Origin: Pandoraea terrigena
Lineage (GTDB): Bacteria; Pseudomonadota; Gammaproteobacteria; Burkholderiales; Burkholderiaceae
Direction of reading: 5' to 3'
Length of the DNA stretch: 64,000 bases
Assembly: GCF_902459705.1 (NCBI RefSeq)
Contig: NZ_CABPRU010000006.1
Span: 1 to 64,000, forward strand
Under the pieces are notes generated by a model. The model was given only the letters and a program-made list of their open reading frames with translations, was not told the origin of the DNA and ran no database searches. This document shows, piece by piece, positions 36,253 to 45,342 of the stretch; positions within the stretch are counted from its first letter, which is position 1; every line of letters begins with the position of its first letter. Position numbers and translations under genes: made by a program.

Positions 36253-38972
36253 TTCGTCATGATCCCTTTCCATCCGCCGCCCACGAGCGCGGCCACGTCG
36301 GCCAGCGTGAGCATTGGCGCGATGCCGCCCGGCGTCATCAGATAACGCGCCTCCCATTGCGGATCGAATTTGTCCTTGAAGCTGCGCAGCCCGCGGAAGT
36401 TATAAAAGCGCGCGCCGTGCGCGAACATCATGCGGCCGAAGCGATGCCAGCGGGGAGCGAGCTGATGCGTCTCCATGCCCGACATCGGCGCCATGCCAAG
36501 GCCGAAGCGTTGATAGCCCTGCGCCTTGAAATGCAGCATCAGCTTGGCAAACAGGAAGTCCATCGTGCCGGGCGGTGCGTCCGGCACCTGCCGCATCAGG
36601 TCGACGCTCGCTTCGATTCGCTGGACGTCGGGACACATCAGCGTGGCGAACGCGACGAGCCGCGCCTCGCGACGCACCAGCGCCACCGGCTGGCGAGCGA
36701 CGTACGCGTCGGAAAAAGCGCCCAGCGAGAAGCCCTTCTCCCGCGTGTGTTGGCGCGCGAGCCACGCCTCCGACACGCGTCGCATGTCCGGGAGATACGG
36801 CGCGACCGCTTCGGGTTGCACGATCTCCAGCGTCAGCCCTTCGCGCTCGCCGCGTGCCACCCCATGCCGCAGATTGGCGCGACGCGCGCCTTGCAGGCCG
36901 AACTCCGGCAGCGTGACGAACGCCTCCTCGCCGAGCTTGAAGGCGCGCAGTCCCGCGTCGATATAGAGCGGCAGCGCCTGCGGGCGGGTCTTGTAGAACG
37001 CCGCGCGTCCGCCGTGCGCATCGGCCAGCTCGATGAAGCGCCAGATCAGTTCGGGCCACTCCTTCTGGTCGCCGACCGGGTCCGAGAGCGACACCCAGGA
37101 CCGGCGATGCTTCGCGTACATGATGAACGCGTTGCCCGACGGCGAGAACAGGAAGCTCTTGTCGCCCATGAGCGCCAAGCACGCATCGGCGGCCGGTTGC
37201 TTGCGGATGACGTCGTGCGCACGTGCCAATTCCGCTTCGCTCGCGGGCACCATCGCCCCGGCGGACTGACGCAGCAATTGCCACAACGACAGTCCAAGCC
37301 CAATCACGGCAACGACCATCAACGCGCGCATGGAACGCGGCGCGTCGCCATCGAACGTGAACTGCCACCAAAGCTGATTCGCGTATTCCACGCGCCGGTA
37401 CGCCATGAACATCAGCCAGGTACAAGCCCCGATCACCGAGAGCACGGCAATGATCCAGCCCGGCTCGAACGTCTGCGTGAACAGCGAGGAGCGCCGGTCG
37501 AATTGTTTGCGCGAGACGAGCAGCAGCGTGGCGAGCACGGCCAGCACGAAGCACTCCGACACCGCAATGCCCTTGGGAATCGCGAGGACGGCGGCGATGA
37601 TCGTCAGGCCGAGCGAGCCCCACCAGGCGGCATCGAGCCGGTGCAGCAGACCACGGGCGAGAAACAGCATCGCCAACCCCGCGACACTGCCGAGCAGGTG
37701 CGACACTTCCACGAGGAACAGCGGCACGTGATGACGCAGGAAGTCTTCGGCGTCGCGCGTGGCGGGCGTTACACCCGAGATCAGCAGCATCACCCCGGCA
37801 ACCAGCGTCAGCGCCGCCAGCAGGCCAGGGAAGAGCCGCACGGCTGCGCGCCCGATCGGCGCCGCCGGCCCCTGGCGCAGCTCGAAGCCCGCGAGCAGAC
37901 ACGCCGCGAGCATCAGCGGCAACAGATAGTAGATCCCGCGATAGAGCACCAGCGCCCCCGCCACCTGGCTGATGGGCGCATGTCCGTTCGTCGCAAGCAG
38001 AATGACCGCTTCGAACACCCCCACGCCGCCCGGCACGTGGCTGAGTACGCCAAGCGCCATGGCAATGGCATAGAAGACGACGAAGGTCGGCAGGTCCACC
38101 ACGTTGGCGGGCAGCAGGCACCACAAGGCGGCGGCCGCCATGCCCAGATCGGCGGCCGAGATCAGCAACTGGCGCAGCGCGAGCCGCAGCGGCGGCAGCG
38201 GCATCGGCCAGCGATTCAGCAGGCGCACCGTGCGCTTGCGTGCGCACAGCACGAGGAACGCGACAGCCCCGGCCAGCAGCAGCAAGGCGAACGCCTGCAA
38301 CAGCCACGCGGGAATCGGCACCAGCGCCGAGACGCGCGACGCGCCCCACAACATGCCGAGCGAGCCGAACACGGTCATGCCGAGTCCGAACGCCCCGGCG
38401 TTGAACGCCACCGCCTGCGCCACCTTCGACGCGTCGACACCCGCAGCGGCGTACATGCGCATTCGCACCGTGCCGCCGGTGAGCACCCCCAGGCCGACGG
38501 AGTTCCCCAGCGCATAGGCGATGAACGACGTGAGCACGACCGTCGAGCGCTTGACGCTCGCCCGGGCAAAGCCCAGCCCTGAGATGTCATAACCGGTGAG
38601 GGCCGCGTAACTCGCCAGTGTTGCCAACATGGCAAGCACCAGACGCGTCACGGGCGTGTCGTGAATCGCGGCGACGATGTCGTCGTAACGCACGTGGCGC
38701 AGCATGTGATGCAGCGCATCGAAGACAAAGAGGCCGAGCAGGACGACGCCGGCCACGATCAGCCACGGCCGGGCCGCGCCCCATGGCACGCGCCGGAGCG
38801 CGCGCAGTGGCGCGGGCAGCGCGAGCCAGGCGGCCTCGTCGGCCGTTGGCGGCTCGGGCGGGCCGCCCGCGTCCCCGCTTTCGGCGGATGCCGCAGCGGT
38901 GGCCATCGGCAGCGCGACGGAAGAAGGTACATCGGCGGGCCGGCTCGGGCGCGCGCGGGAGGGTTCAGTCAT
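36249..38972 (-). CDS. mprF: Lysyl-phosphatidylglycerol synthase/flippase MprF (LpiA)
   Basis: A 907-residue bifunctional membrane protein. The N-terminal part (about 70-570) has many hydrophobic segments and flips the lipid; the C-terminal soluble part (about 575-890) is the GNAT-like aminoacyltransferase domain that moves Lys from lysyl-tRNA to phosphatidylglycerol (GDKSFLFSPSGNAFIMYAKHRRSWVSLSDPVG is the recognisable start; FRGLRSFKDKFDPQWEARYL near the end). A long Ala/Pro-rich cytoplasmic N-terminus (about 60 residues) precedes the first helix. Lysinylation lowers surface negative charge and resists cationic peptides and acid. First gene of a two-gene operon with acvB. Confidence 0.93.
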   Translation of the reverse strand: MTEPSRARPSRPADVPSSVALPMATAAASAESGDAGGPPEPPTADEAAWLALPAPLRALRRVPWGAARPWLIVAGVVLLGLFVFDALHHMLRHVRYDDIVAAIHDTPVTRLVLAMLATLASYAALTGYDISGLGFARASVKRSTVVLTSFIAYALGNSVGLGVLTGGTVRMRMYAAAGVDASKVAQAVAFNAGAFGLGMTVFGSLGMLWGASRVSALVPIPAWLLQAFALLLLAGAVAFLVLCARKRTVRLLNRWPMPLPPLRLALRQLLISAADLGMAAAALWCLLPANVVDLPTFVVFYAIAMALGVLSHVPGGVGVFEAVILLATNGHAPISQVAGALVLYRGIYYLLPLMLAACLLAGFELRQGPAAPIGRAAVRLFPGLLAALTLVAGVMLLISGVTPATRDAEDFLRHHVPLFLVEVSHLLGSVAGLAMLFLARGLLHRLDAAWWGSLGLTIIAAVLAIPKGIAVSECFVLAVLATLLLVSRKQFDRRSSLFTQTFEPGWIIAVLSVIGACTWLMFMAYRRVEYANQLWWQFTFDGDAPRSMRALMVVAVIGLGLSLWQLLRQSAGAMVPASEAELARAHDVIRKQPAADACLALMGDKSFLFSPSGNAFIMYAKHRRSWVSLSDPVGDQKEWPELIWRFIELADAHGGRAAFYKTRPQALPLYIDAGLRAFKLGEEAFVTLPEFGLQGARRANLRHGVARGEREGLTLEIVQPEAVAPYLPDMRRVSEAWLARQHTREKGFSLGAFSDAYVARQPVALVRREARLVAFATLMCPDVQRIEASVDLMRQVPDAPPGTMDFLFAKLMLHFKAQGYQRFGLGMAPMSGMETHQLAPRWHRFGRMMFAHGARFYNFRGLRSFKDKFDPQWEARYLMTPGGIAPMLTLADVAALVGGGWKGIMTK

Positions 38973-38998
38973 GTATCGGTCGATCCTTCAGCCGGCAC

Positions 38999-39019
38999 GA
39001 CGCCACCTACGGTGGCGTC
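38999..39019. promoter_or_regulatory. Stable hairpin in the mprF leader
   Basis: GACGCCACC and GGTGGCGTC form a nine-pair stem with a TAC loop 27 bp upstream of the mprF start. No T run follows, so it is more likely a leader structure affecting mRNA stability or translation than a terminator. Confidence 0.4.
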
Positions 39020-39217
39020 GCTTCCATGGCCTATGGAGGGCCAGAGCCTGTCAGGGCGATAGCTTACACCGCGATGCGTGACAGGTCTCGTCGGTGAAGG
39101 CCCGCGCGCCGTCGCGCCGCGGGGGGTTGTCACGCCTCAATTGCGCCCAACTATGGGCGCGAGATTCCGATACAGGCAACTTACTGTAAAATGCAGGGTT
39201 TTTACTGGTTATTTGAG

Positions 39218-39247
39218 CGAAGTTTTTCCTAAACTTCGATATCGAAG
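39218..39247. promoter_or_regulatory. Two overlapping inverted repeats upstream of the serine hydrolase gene
   Basis: CGAAGTTT/AAACTTCG (39218-39238, five-base loop) and the palindrome CTTCGATATCGAAG (39234-39247) share the CTTCG stretch, so as RNA they exclude each other; as DNA they could be tandem operators. TTACTGTAAAAT (39181-39192) just upstream looks like a -10 region. The remainder of 38973-39342 shows no gene. Confidence 0.4.
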
Positions 39248-39342
39248 ATCGCGGCAATGCGTCACGTGCGCACCCCGAACCATTCTGACTCCGAAGAGAG
39301 TCGATTTGTGGTTCGAAGCATCGTGCGCGGGGGGAATGAAAA

Positions 39343-40647
39343 ATGTACGTCGAACGGCACAGCCGTCCGGCAGGGGCACGTCTGACAGCGCCGCTGGCAT
39401 CGCGGTGCAATGCACACGTCGTCGCGCGCGCGACCCGGCGACGTGGTGCGTCTGTGCGCCGTGCTGTCCTGGGTGTCCTGAGTGCCTTGCTGGGCACTGC
39501 CATGTTGATGACCACGGGCCATGCGCTCGCCCAAGCCACGTCGGCCGAGATGCCGACGGCTTCGTCGTCCGTTGCCGCGAACATGAGCGCTGTCGTGGTG
39601 GCCCTGCCGTCTTCCGGCACGGCCACGCCGATCCGGCCGGCGGTGCCCATCGGCCAGGCGACGCTCACACAGGGCGTGGCGCAGCTCAAGGAGCGCTACA
39701 ACCTGTCGCATGTGTGGCTGCGCACGGAATCGGATGCCGGCGTGGGGCTCGAAGCGGCCACGCGCGGCGATGACGTCCGCCAGATGCTGCCCGTCGCGAG
39801 TCTGTCGAAGTCGGTCACGGCCATCGGCATCGCGCTGCTCGTGCAGCAGGGCAAACTCTCGCTCGACGCCAAACTTGGCGATCTGCTCGACACGTATTCG
39901 AAGCAGCACGGCAAGCCGCTCGACCCGTCGCTGCGCGACCTGACGGTGCGACGCCTGCTCGCGCACCGCGCGGGGCTCGCCACGAACGGCTACAACGATC
40001 CCGTGAACGGTCTGTTCAGCGGGCTGGCCATCCGGCGCGTGGGCGGCAGCGCCGACTTCTTCAACTATCTCGATGCCGGCGACGCCGGGCACTCGACCGG
40101 CAAGTCCGATTTCGTCTACTCGAACGTGTCGTACCTGTTGCTGGGCATGGTGATCGAAGCCGTGTCGGGCGACGAGTACAAGCACTTCTGCGAGACGCGC
40201 ATCTTTGCACCGCTTGGCATCACGGGCGCCACGCTGCCCGATAACTGGCGTCTGCTCGCACCGTTCGCGGGATGGCAGATGTCGACCAGCGCGCTGCTCA
40301 AGGTGTGGCGCGTGTTCGACATTCGCCGGCCGAGCCTGCTCACGGAAACGACGCTGCGCACGCTGTTGCTCGACAAGCAGTCCGGCCCGGTCAGAGCGGA
40401 TCGGAATGTGTACTACACGCTCGGCGTGTTCATGGTGCCCGGCGCGGGCGAGCGCAGCTATCGCATCAGTCACGACGGCATCGCCGATTTCTTCCGCACC
40501 CAGTCGACCTACTACACCGTGGTGGAGAAGACCGTGCCCGGCGATAGCTGGGCGCTCGTGGTGTCCCCGATTCCGTCGCGCGGCCAGTTCGGTGCGATTC
40601 AGCGCGACGTGCGCCGGATCATTCGTCAGGCCCGTCTGGCGCCGTGA
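39343..40647 (+). CDS. Serine hydrolase of the class C beta-lactamase/penicillin-binding-like family
   Basis: A 434-residue exported protein. After an Arg-rich N-region comes a hydrophobic leader (RRAVLGVLSALLGTAMLMTTGHALAQ, about 39-64). The family catalytic motifs are SLSK at 153-156 (SxxK) and YSN at 259-261 (YxN), with a later SHDGI in the position of the KTG-like element. Relatives include esterases, D-aminopeptidases and carboxypeptidases as well as beta-lactamases; nothing here proves antibiotic hydrolysis. A 60-residue linker rich in Ser/Ala/Pro separates leader and domain. Tail-to-tail overlap of 29 bp with the GIY-YIG gene. Confidence 0.85.
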   Translation: MYVERHSRPAGARLTAPLASRCNAHVVARATRRRGASVRRAVLGVLSALLGTAMLMTTGHALAQATSAEMPTASSSVAANMSAVVVALPSSGTATPIRPAVPIGQATLTQGVAQLKERYNLSHVWLRTESDAGVGLEAATRGDDVRQMLPVASLSKSVTAIGIALLVQQGKLSLDAKLGDLLDTYSKQHGKPLDPSLRDLTVRRLLAHRAGLATNGYNDPVNGLFSGLAIRRVGGSADFFNYLDAGDAGHSTGKSDFVYSNVSYLLLGMVIEAVSGDEYKHFCETRIFAPLGITGATLPDNWRLLAPFAGWQMSTSALLKVWRVFDIRRPSLLTETTLRTLLLDKQSGPVRADRNVYYTLGVFMVPGAGERSYRISHDGIADFFRTQSTYYTVVEKTVPGDSWALVVSPIPSRGQFGAIQRDVRRIIRQARLAP

Positions 40648-40948
40648 GCCCAACGGCGGCGCCGCCGTCGCCGAAATCGCAGATGAACGTGCCGGCAATG
40701 AGCGCGCGCTTCTGCGACGCGCTCAGTTGCTTGACGCGATACTCGGCCCGCGACGCCGCCGAACGATCGGCAAACGTAAGCGAGAGCAGGATGCGCGACG
40801 GCGGATAGGCGCGCGTGAAGCGTGCGCCCTTGCCCGCGACGTGCGCCGCATACCGCGCCTCGACGTCGACGGTGATGCCCGTGTAGATGCGGCCGCCCGC
40901 GCACTCCAGCAGGTAGAGGAACCAGGGGTTGGGTGAGGCAACGGTCAT
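40619..40948 (-). CDS. Small GIY-YIG domain protein (UPF0213/YhbQ-like)
   Basis: A 109-residue protein consisting of one GIY-YIG nuclease-fold domain: WFLYLLECAGGRIYTGITVDVEARYAAHVAGKGARFTRAYPPSRI, where LYLLEC and IYTGIT are the two halves of the motif and the Arg of EARYAAH is the conserved catalytic Arg. Size and sequence fit the YhbQ group of putative DNA-repair nucleases. The start at 40948 (MTVASPNPWFLYLLE) is the usual one; longer frames are unlikely. Confidence 0.88.
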   Translation of the reverse strand: MTVASPNPWFLYLLECAGGRIYTGITVDVEARYAAHVAGKGARFTRAYPPSRILLSLTFADRSAASRAEYRVKQLSASQKRALIAGTFICDFGDGGAAVGLTAPDGPDE

Positions 40949-41174
40949 CGCGTGGACTGTTGCGCGCCGCGCAGCGCTCGCCGCATCGGAGAAACATTGG
41001 TGCGCATGGCAGGCGCGGGCTCGGGGCGTGGCATGTTCGCGACGGTATTTGTGCAGATCGGATGACGCTATCAATGTCGCTAGCATACGATATGCCCCAG
41101 GCGATGCGAACACCCTTCATCGCCGCCGGACCTCTCACGTGTCCGCCTGGCCCATCATCACAACGACAAGCGCC

Positions 41175-42650
41175 ATGACCGAATCCGCTTCGCCGGAGAC
41201 CTCCGACTCTCCCCACAACCGCCCGGCCGCGTCTGAGGCGTTGCGTCGCGCACGTTTGCGCTCGCGCGTGCGCACACTGGGTGGCTACGCCGTCTATGCG
41301 CTGTACGCCCTCGCGCTATGGGCCGCCAGCCACGGCAGCACCACGCTCGGCCTGTCGCCCACGGCGGCGCAGGCGGCCGTGCTCGTGCTGCTTACCATTG
41401 GGGCGTGGGCGTTCGGCCTGTTCCCGGAACCGATCACCACACTGACGTTCTTCCTGCTCGCCGTACTGCTTCATATCGCGAAACCCGAAGTGATCTTCGC
41501 GGGGTTCCATTCGGCCGCGTGGTGGCTGGTCTTTGGCGGAGCGGTGACCGGCATTGCCGTGCGCACGACAGGACTCGGCGCTCGTCTGGCCGCGACGCTA
41601 TTCGCACTCAAGCGCCCGACGTATGCGCGTTATGTGGCGTCGGTGACGGTCGCCTGCGTGGGCCTGGCGTTCGTCATGCCCTCGACGACGGGACGCATTC
41701 TGCTACTGATCCCCATCGTGCTGGCGCTCGCCGATCGCATCGGCCTCACCGAGGGCCGGCGCGGGCGCACCGGTCTCGTGATGACGGCCGCCGCCGCAAG
41801 CTACATGCCGCCCACGACGATCCTGCCCGCCAACATCCCGAACAGTGTGCTCATGGGCGCGGCGGACGCGTTCTATGGCGTGAAGCTGCATTACGCACCC
41901 TACCTGCTGCTGCACTTCCCCGTGCTCGGTGCGCTCAAGGCCGCCATTCTGGTGTGGGTGATCTGCCGCCTGTTCCCCGACGACGGCCCGCTCGACGGCG
42001 TGTCGACTAGCGCCGCAGCCCCGCTCTCAAACGACGCCCGACGCCTGTCGGTATTGCTCGCGTTGGCGCTCGCCGGGTTCGCGACCGATGCCTGGCATGG
42101 CATCTCGCCCGCGTGGATCTCCGTCGCCGCGGCGATCCTCTGCCTGCTGCCCGCCATTCACATCGTCACGCCGAAAACCTTCTCCGAGCAGATGCACATC
42201 ACCCCGCTTATCTATGTCGCGGGCTTTCTCGGCGTGGGCGCGGTCGTTGCGGATACGGGGCTGGGCGAAAAGCTCGCTCGGCTATGCCTGGATGCCGTGA
42301 GCATGACGCCAGGCACGCCGGCGATCAATGCCGCCTGGCTCATCGCCGTCGGCGCGGCCATCGGATTGGTCGCCACGCTCCCGGGTCTGCCCGCCGTCCT
42401 CACCCCGCTTGCAGGACAACTCTCGAGCGCGAGCGGCCTGCCGCTCTATACCGTCCTGATGCTGCAAGTGCCGGTGTTTTCGACCGTGCTGCTGCCCTAT
42501 CAAAGCCCGCCGATGATGATTGCGATGCATCTGGGCGGCGTCGGCATGCGCGACGGCACGCGGCTGACCATCGTCATGACGATCATCACCCTCGTCTTCC
42601 TCTTCCCACTCGACTATCTCTGGTGGCACATGCTCGGCATGCTGCCCTGA
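41175..42650 (+). CDS. SLC13/DASS-family anion:sodium symporter
   Basis: A 491-residue inner-membrane carrier with about twelve hydrophobic segments of the divalent anion/sodium symporter family. Two hairpin signatures are seen: MPSTTGRILLLIPIVLALADRIG (the S-T-T/S-N-T site of the first repeat) and ATLPGLPAVLTPLAGQLSSASG in the second half. In SLC13 proteins the usual motif is SNT; here STT and GLP replace it, so substrate choice may differ from dicarboxylate or sulfate. Short polar N-terminus (about 35 residues). It neighbours the T3SS-type operon tail-to-tail with a 6 bp gap. Confidence 0.85.
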   Translation: MTESASPETSDSPHNRPAASEALRRARLRSRVRTLGGYAVYALYALALWAASHGSTTLGLSPTAAQAAVLVLLTIGAWAFGLFPEPITTLTFFLLAVLLHIAKPEVIFAGFHSAAWWLVFGGAVTGIAVRTTGLGARLAATLFALKRPTYARYVASVTVACVGLAFVMPSTTGRILLLIPIVLALADRIGLTEGRRGRTGLVMTAAAASYMPPTTILPANIPNSVLMGAADAFYGVKLHYAPYLLLHFPVLGALKAAILVWVICRLFPDDGPLDGVSTSAAAPLSNDARRLSVLLALALAGFATDAWHGISPAWISVAAAILCLLPAIHIVTPKTFSEQMHITPLIYVAGFLGVGAVVADTGLGEKLARLCLDAVSMTPGTPAINAAWLIAVGAAIGLVATLPGLPAVLTPLAGQLSSASGLPLYTVLMLQVPVFSTVLLPYQSPPMMIAMHLGGVGMRDGTRLTIVMTIITLVFLFPLDYLWWHMLGMLP

Positions 42651-42656
42651 ACGCCC

Positions 42657-43085
42657 CTATCCCTGGCTGTGTTCTCGGCAGAAGACCAGCCACCGGTCAC
42701 CGTCCTCCTCTCGCCAGAACGCCCCTTCGCGTTCGAGAATCGCACCGAGGCGCAAACGGACCTCGCGAACGCGGGTATCGCTCACGCCGGGCAGGATCAT
42801 GCCGCGAACGTAGACGACATGCGGCACCGTGCGCAGCAGCGTCCGGATCAGTTGGCAGAAGCGGCGCACGGCGTGCTCGCTCGCCTTCGCTTCCGCGTCG
42901 AGCCGGAAATCGGTGATCGTCAGCACGACACCGGCCGGCACCCTGTCGAGACGATGACGAAGGGACAGCTCGCCGTTCTCGACGCGCTGTCCCAGTTCGA
43001 TGTGCGTGCGTTCGCAGATTTCGACACGCGCCGTGAAACGGTGGGCTCTGAAGAAGGCTGCAACGGCGCGCTCGCAAACGGTCAT
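42657..43085 (-). CDS. Small protein at the 3' end of the type III translocon operon (SseE-like position)
   Basis: A 142-residue soluble protein (MTVCERAVAAFFRAHRFTARVEICERTHIELGQRVENGELSLRHRL...), no signal peptide or membrane segment, alternating beta/alpha pattern like a small chaperone. It starts four bases after the sctB stop and is the last gene of the operon, the place where SPI-2-type operons carry SseE (about 137 residues). I do not recognise the family from sequence alone; a secretion chaperone or regulator is a guess from context. Confidence 0.6.
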   Translation of the reverse strand: MTVCERAVAAFFRAHRFTARVEICERTHIELGQRVENGELSLRHRLDRVPAGVVLTITDFRLDAEAKASEHAVRRFCQLIRTLLRTVPHVVYVRGMILPGVSDTRVREVRLRLGAILEREGAFWREEDGDRWLVFCREHSQG

Positions 43086-43089
43086 GGGC

Positions 43090-43764
43090 TTATCGGATGG
43101 TGTCGTACATTTTCGTGACCTGCTGGCCGATCATGCCGTACATCGAACGCGACACTTCACGGATGTCGGCACTCGTCGCGTCGATGCGCTGACGCAGCCG
43201 ATCGTTGGTACGACGGGTCTCCTCGGTGAGCGACGATTCGAACTCGCCGAGCACGTCGTTATCGCGACCGGCAAGCGAATTGTCGTTGGCCACGACATCG
43301 AACGGCGACTTCACGAACTGGCTGAAGCCCTTGGTCGTCTCGCCAACGGCGGTGCCGACCGTTCTGAGCTTGCCCAATTCGCCGCCGAAACCGGCGGCGC
43401 CCGAGCCAACGCCGCCGATCAACGAAAAGCTGCCGGACACGATACCGCCGATGGCCGAATGCAGCCCGGCGCGGTAATGCGACTGGTTCGCGTTGTACTT
43501 CTCGGTGCGCGCCGTCTGGCCGCGCTCGAAGACCATCGCGTCGTGACGCGTGCGATACGCCTGGTCGGTATTACGCTCGGCCACGCGCATGGCGAGAAAC
43601 AGGGCGACCAGCGTCTGTGCGGACTGGAGTCCGTCAACCTTATCGCGCACCCGCGACAACACCCGCCCCCCGTCGCCGTCGATCGCGGCGCGTGGCTGGA
43701 CCTCGGATGCGGTGCTTCCCGCCTGACGTTGATTCGCCAACGTCGAACTCAATGCAAAAGTCAT
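43090..43764 (-). CDS. sctB: Type III secretion translocon subunit SctB (SseD/EspB/YopD-like)
   Basis: A 224-residue protein with one hydrophobic segment (about 103-127, SAIGGIVSGSFSLIGGVGSGAAGFGG) between helical, polar N- and C-terminal parts, and no signal peptide. This is the architecture of the minor translocator that inserts with SctE into the host membrane. The C-terminal 60 residues (LTEETRRTNDRLRQRIDATSADIREVSRSMYGMIGQQVTKMY) are amphipathic coiled coil. GGAG lies upstream of the ATG. It follows sctE by 60 bp on the same transcript. Confidence 0.75.
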   Translation of the reverse strand: MTFALSSTLANQRQAGSTASEVQPRAAIDGDGGRVLSRVRDKVDGLQSAQTLVALFLAMRVAERNTDQAYRTRHDAMVFERGQTARTEKYNANQSHYRAGLHSAIGGIVSGSFSLIGGVGSGAAGFGGELGKLRTVGTAVGETTKGFSQFVKSPFDVVANDNSLAGRDNDVLGEFESSLTEETRRTNDRLRQRIDATSADIREVSRSMYGMIGQQVTKMYDTIR

Positions 43765-43824
43765 GTCATCACTCCGTAGGTAGGCGACGCGGGGAAAGGC
43801 CGCGCCTGGAAAAACAACGCTGGC

Positions 43825-45342
43825 TCACGCCCGCGACAGCGAGGCCGCGATACGAATCCGCATCTCGCCGGTTTTTTGCACTTGCTCGCCCGCCGACACG
43901 GCGATGTCATTCTGCTGGCCCACGAGCGTTTCCATGCGCTTGGCGGCACGTTTCTTGTCGTCGCCGTTCATTTGCATGAGCATCTGCAGCCACATCATGT
44001 CGACAGCGAGATCGCGCGCTTCGAGTTGCAACTTTGCGCGCTGTACGCCGACGATCCCTTGCCCAAGGGCGTTGGCGCCGGAGAACGTGCTGCGCACTGC
44101 GCCCGAGAGCGACCACGAGCCACGCGCCAGTGCGAAGTACCCTTGCACGTTCATGCCGGACGTGAAGGACTGGGTAAGCCCCTTGGCGCTCACCGCTTTG
44201 CCGCGAGCGACCTGTTTGGCGGCGTTCTTCACCACCTTGTCGAATGCGCGCGAGGCCATCTGCTCGACCATCTGCTGCGTGAACTGCTCGGCCATGCGAT
44301 TGAAGCCCGCCTTCGCAAGCCGACGCGCGCCTTGTGTGCCGCTTTGCAGCAGCGACTGGCCCACGCGCTTGCCGGCTTCGTTGCCGACGACGAAGCCGAT
44401 CTCCGACACCACGCGAGACTTGATCGCCCCAACGGCGGCCTTGTCGCCCGACTTGACCGCTTGCTCCAGCGCTTCACCGGCACCCGCCTTGAACACGCGG
44501 CTTGCGGCTTTGGTCGTTGCCCGCTTGGCAAGAAAGCCCTTGATCGAACTGCCGAAGCCGACGACCATGCCGAGCATCTGGAATGCCAACTGCGCATGGC
44601 CCCACTTGGTGGCTTCCTTCTCGTGGTAAGCCGCGTTCTTCGGATCGACCAGCGCCATCGTCTTGTGGAACGCCACCCCGAGTCCGGCAATGCCTGCGCC
44701 GACATCGGCCACGCCGCCGGCAATCATCAGCGGATTCATCGTGAGCACGCCCGTCACGACCTTGACGGCACCGATCACCAAGTCGACCGCCGCGATGAGC
44801 CAGTCGAATACCACGCCGAAGATGCCACCCTTGCGGGCCTGGTTGGCGTCCTCGGTCTTCGCATCCATCTGCTCGCGATATTTCTTGATGTCCTCCTGAC
44901 GCAGCTTCTCCTGCCGCTCACCCATCAGCGACAGCGCGCGCTGCGTGGATTTCGCAGTGTCGCCCAACGCGTCCATCGCGATCATCGACGCCATCAGCGC
45001 CAGCGTGGACGGATCCACGTTCTCGAGCGCCGACAGGTTTGTCGCGCCTTCCGGACTGGACGAACGCAACGCGTTCGTCGCCAGTCCACTGCCTACCGAA
45101 AAAAGCCGATTCAGCAGACGGGCGAACGCGTCGTCGGCGTCTTGCCAGGCGGCCCCCGTCGAGGCGTCGGGCGCAAAGTCTTCGGTACGGAGCCAGTCCG
45201 GGCGCTCGTGCCGTTTGCGCGCGGCGTCCGGGGACCCGATCGATTCGTTGGCGGCGTCCGTTGCGTTTCCGGCGGGGAAGTTGTCGATGCTACCTGTCCA
45301 GGCAGGTACGTAGCTGGCGCGTGCGGAGTCGATGGCGGTCAT
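43825..45342 (-). CDS. sctE: Type III secretion translocon pore subunit SctE (SseC/IpaB/YopB-like)
   Basis: A 505-residue secreted pore protein, no signal peptide. Order: polar N-terminus, coiled coil (about 125-170, ending REQMDAKTEDANQARKGG), hydrophobic hairpin (about 173-226, GIFGVVFDWLIAAVDLVIGAVKVVTGVLTMNPLMIAGG) and a further hydrophobic stretch (about 249-272), then a long helical C-terminus. This matches the major translocator family, whose GGI-F opening of the first membrane helix is characteristic. Its ATG overlaps the chaperone stop (ATGA), as expected for a translocator made next to its SycD-type chaperone. Confidence 0.85.
   Translation of the reverse strand: MTAIDSARASYVPAWTGSIDNFPAGNATDAANESIGSPDAARKRHERPDWLRTEDFAPDASTGAAWQDADDAFARLLNRLFSVGSGLATNALRSSSPEGATNLSALENVDPSTLALMASMIAMDALGDTAKSTQRALSLMGERQEKLRQEDIKKYREQMDAKTEDANQARKGGIFGVVFDWLIAAVDLVIGAVKVVTGVLTMNPLMIAGGVADVGAGIAGLGVAFHKTMALVDPKNAAYHEKEATKWGHAQLAFQMLGMVVGFGSSIKGFLAKRATTKAASRVFKAGAGEALEQAVKSGDKAAVGAIKSRVVSEIGFVVGNEAGKRVGQSLLQSGTQGARRLAKAGFNRMAEQFTQQMVEQMASRAFDKVVKNAAKQVARGKAVSAKGLTQSFTSGMNVQGYFALARGSWSLSGAVRSTFSGANALGQGIVGVQRAKLQLEARDLAVDMMWLQMLMQMNGDDKKRAAKRMETLVGQQNDIAVSAGEQVQKTGEMRIRIAASLSRA

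Noticed and set aside
33712-38582. Long plus-strand frames opposite the permease, acvB and mprF genes
   Set aside because: Arg/His/Gln-rich products with no motifs, opposite three confidently identified genes.
39343-40647. Antibiotic resistance beta-lactamase
   Set aside because: Motifs fit the broad serine hydrolase family (SxxK, YxN) but nothing separates a resistance enzyme from an esterase or peptidase, so no resistance claim is made.
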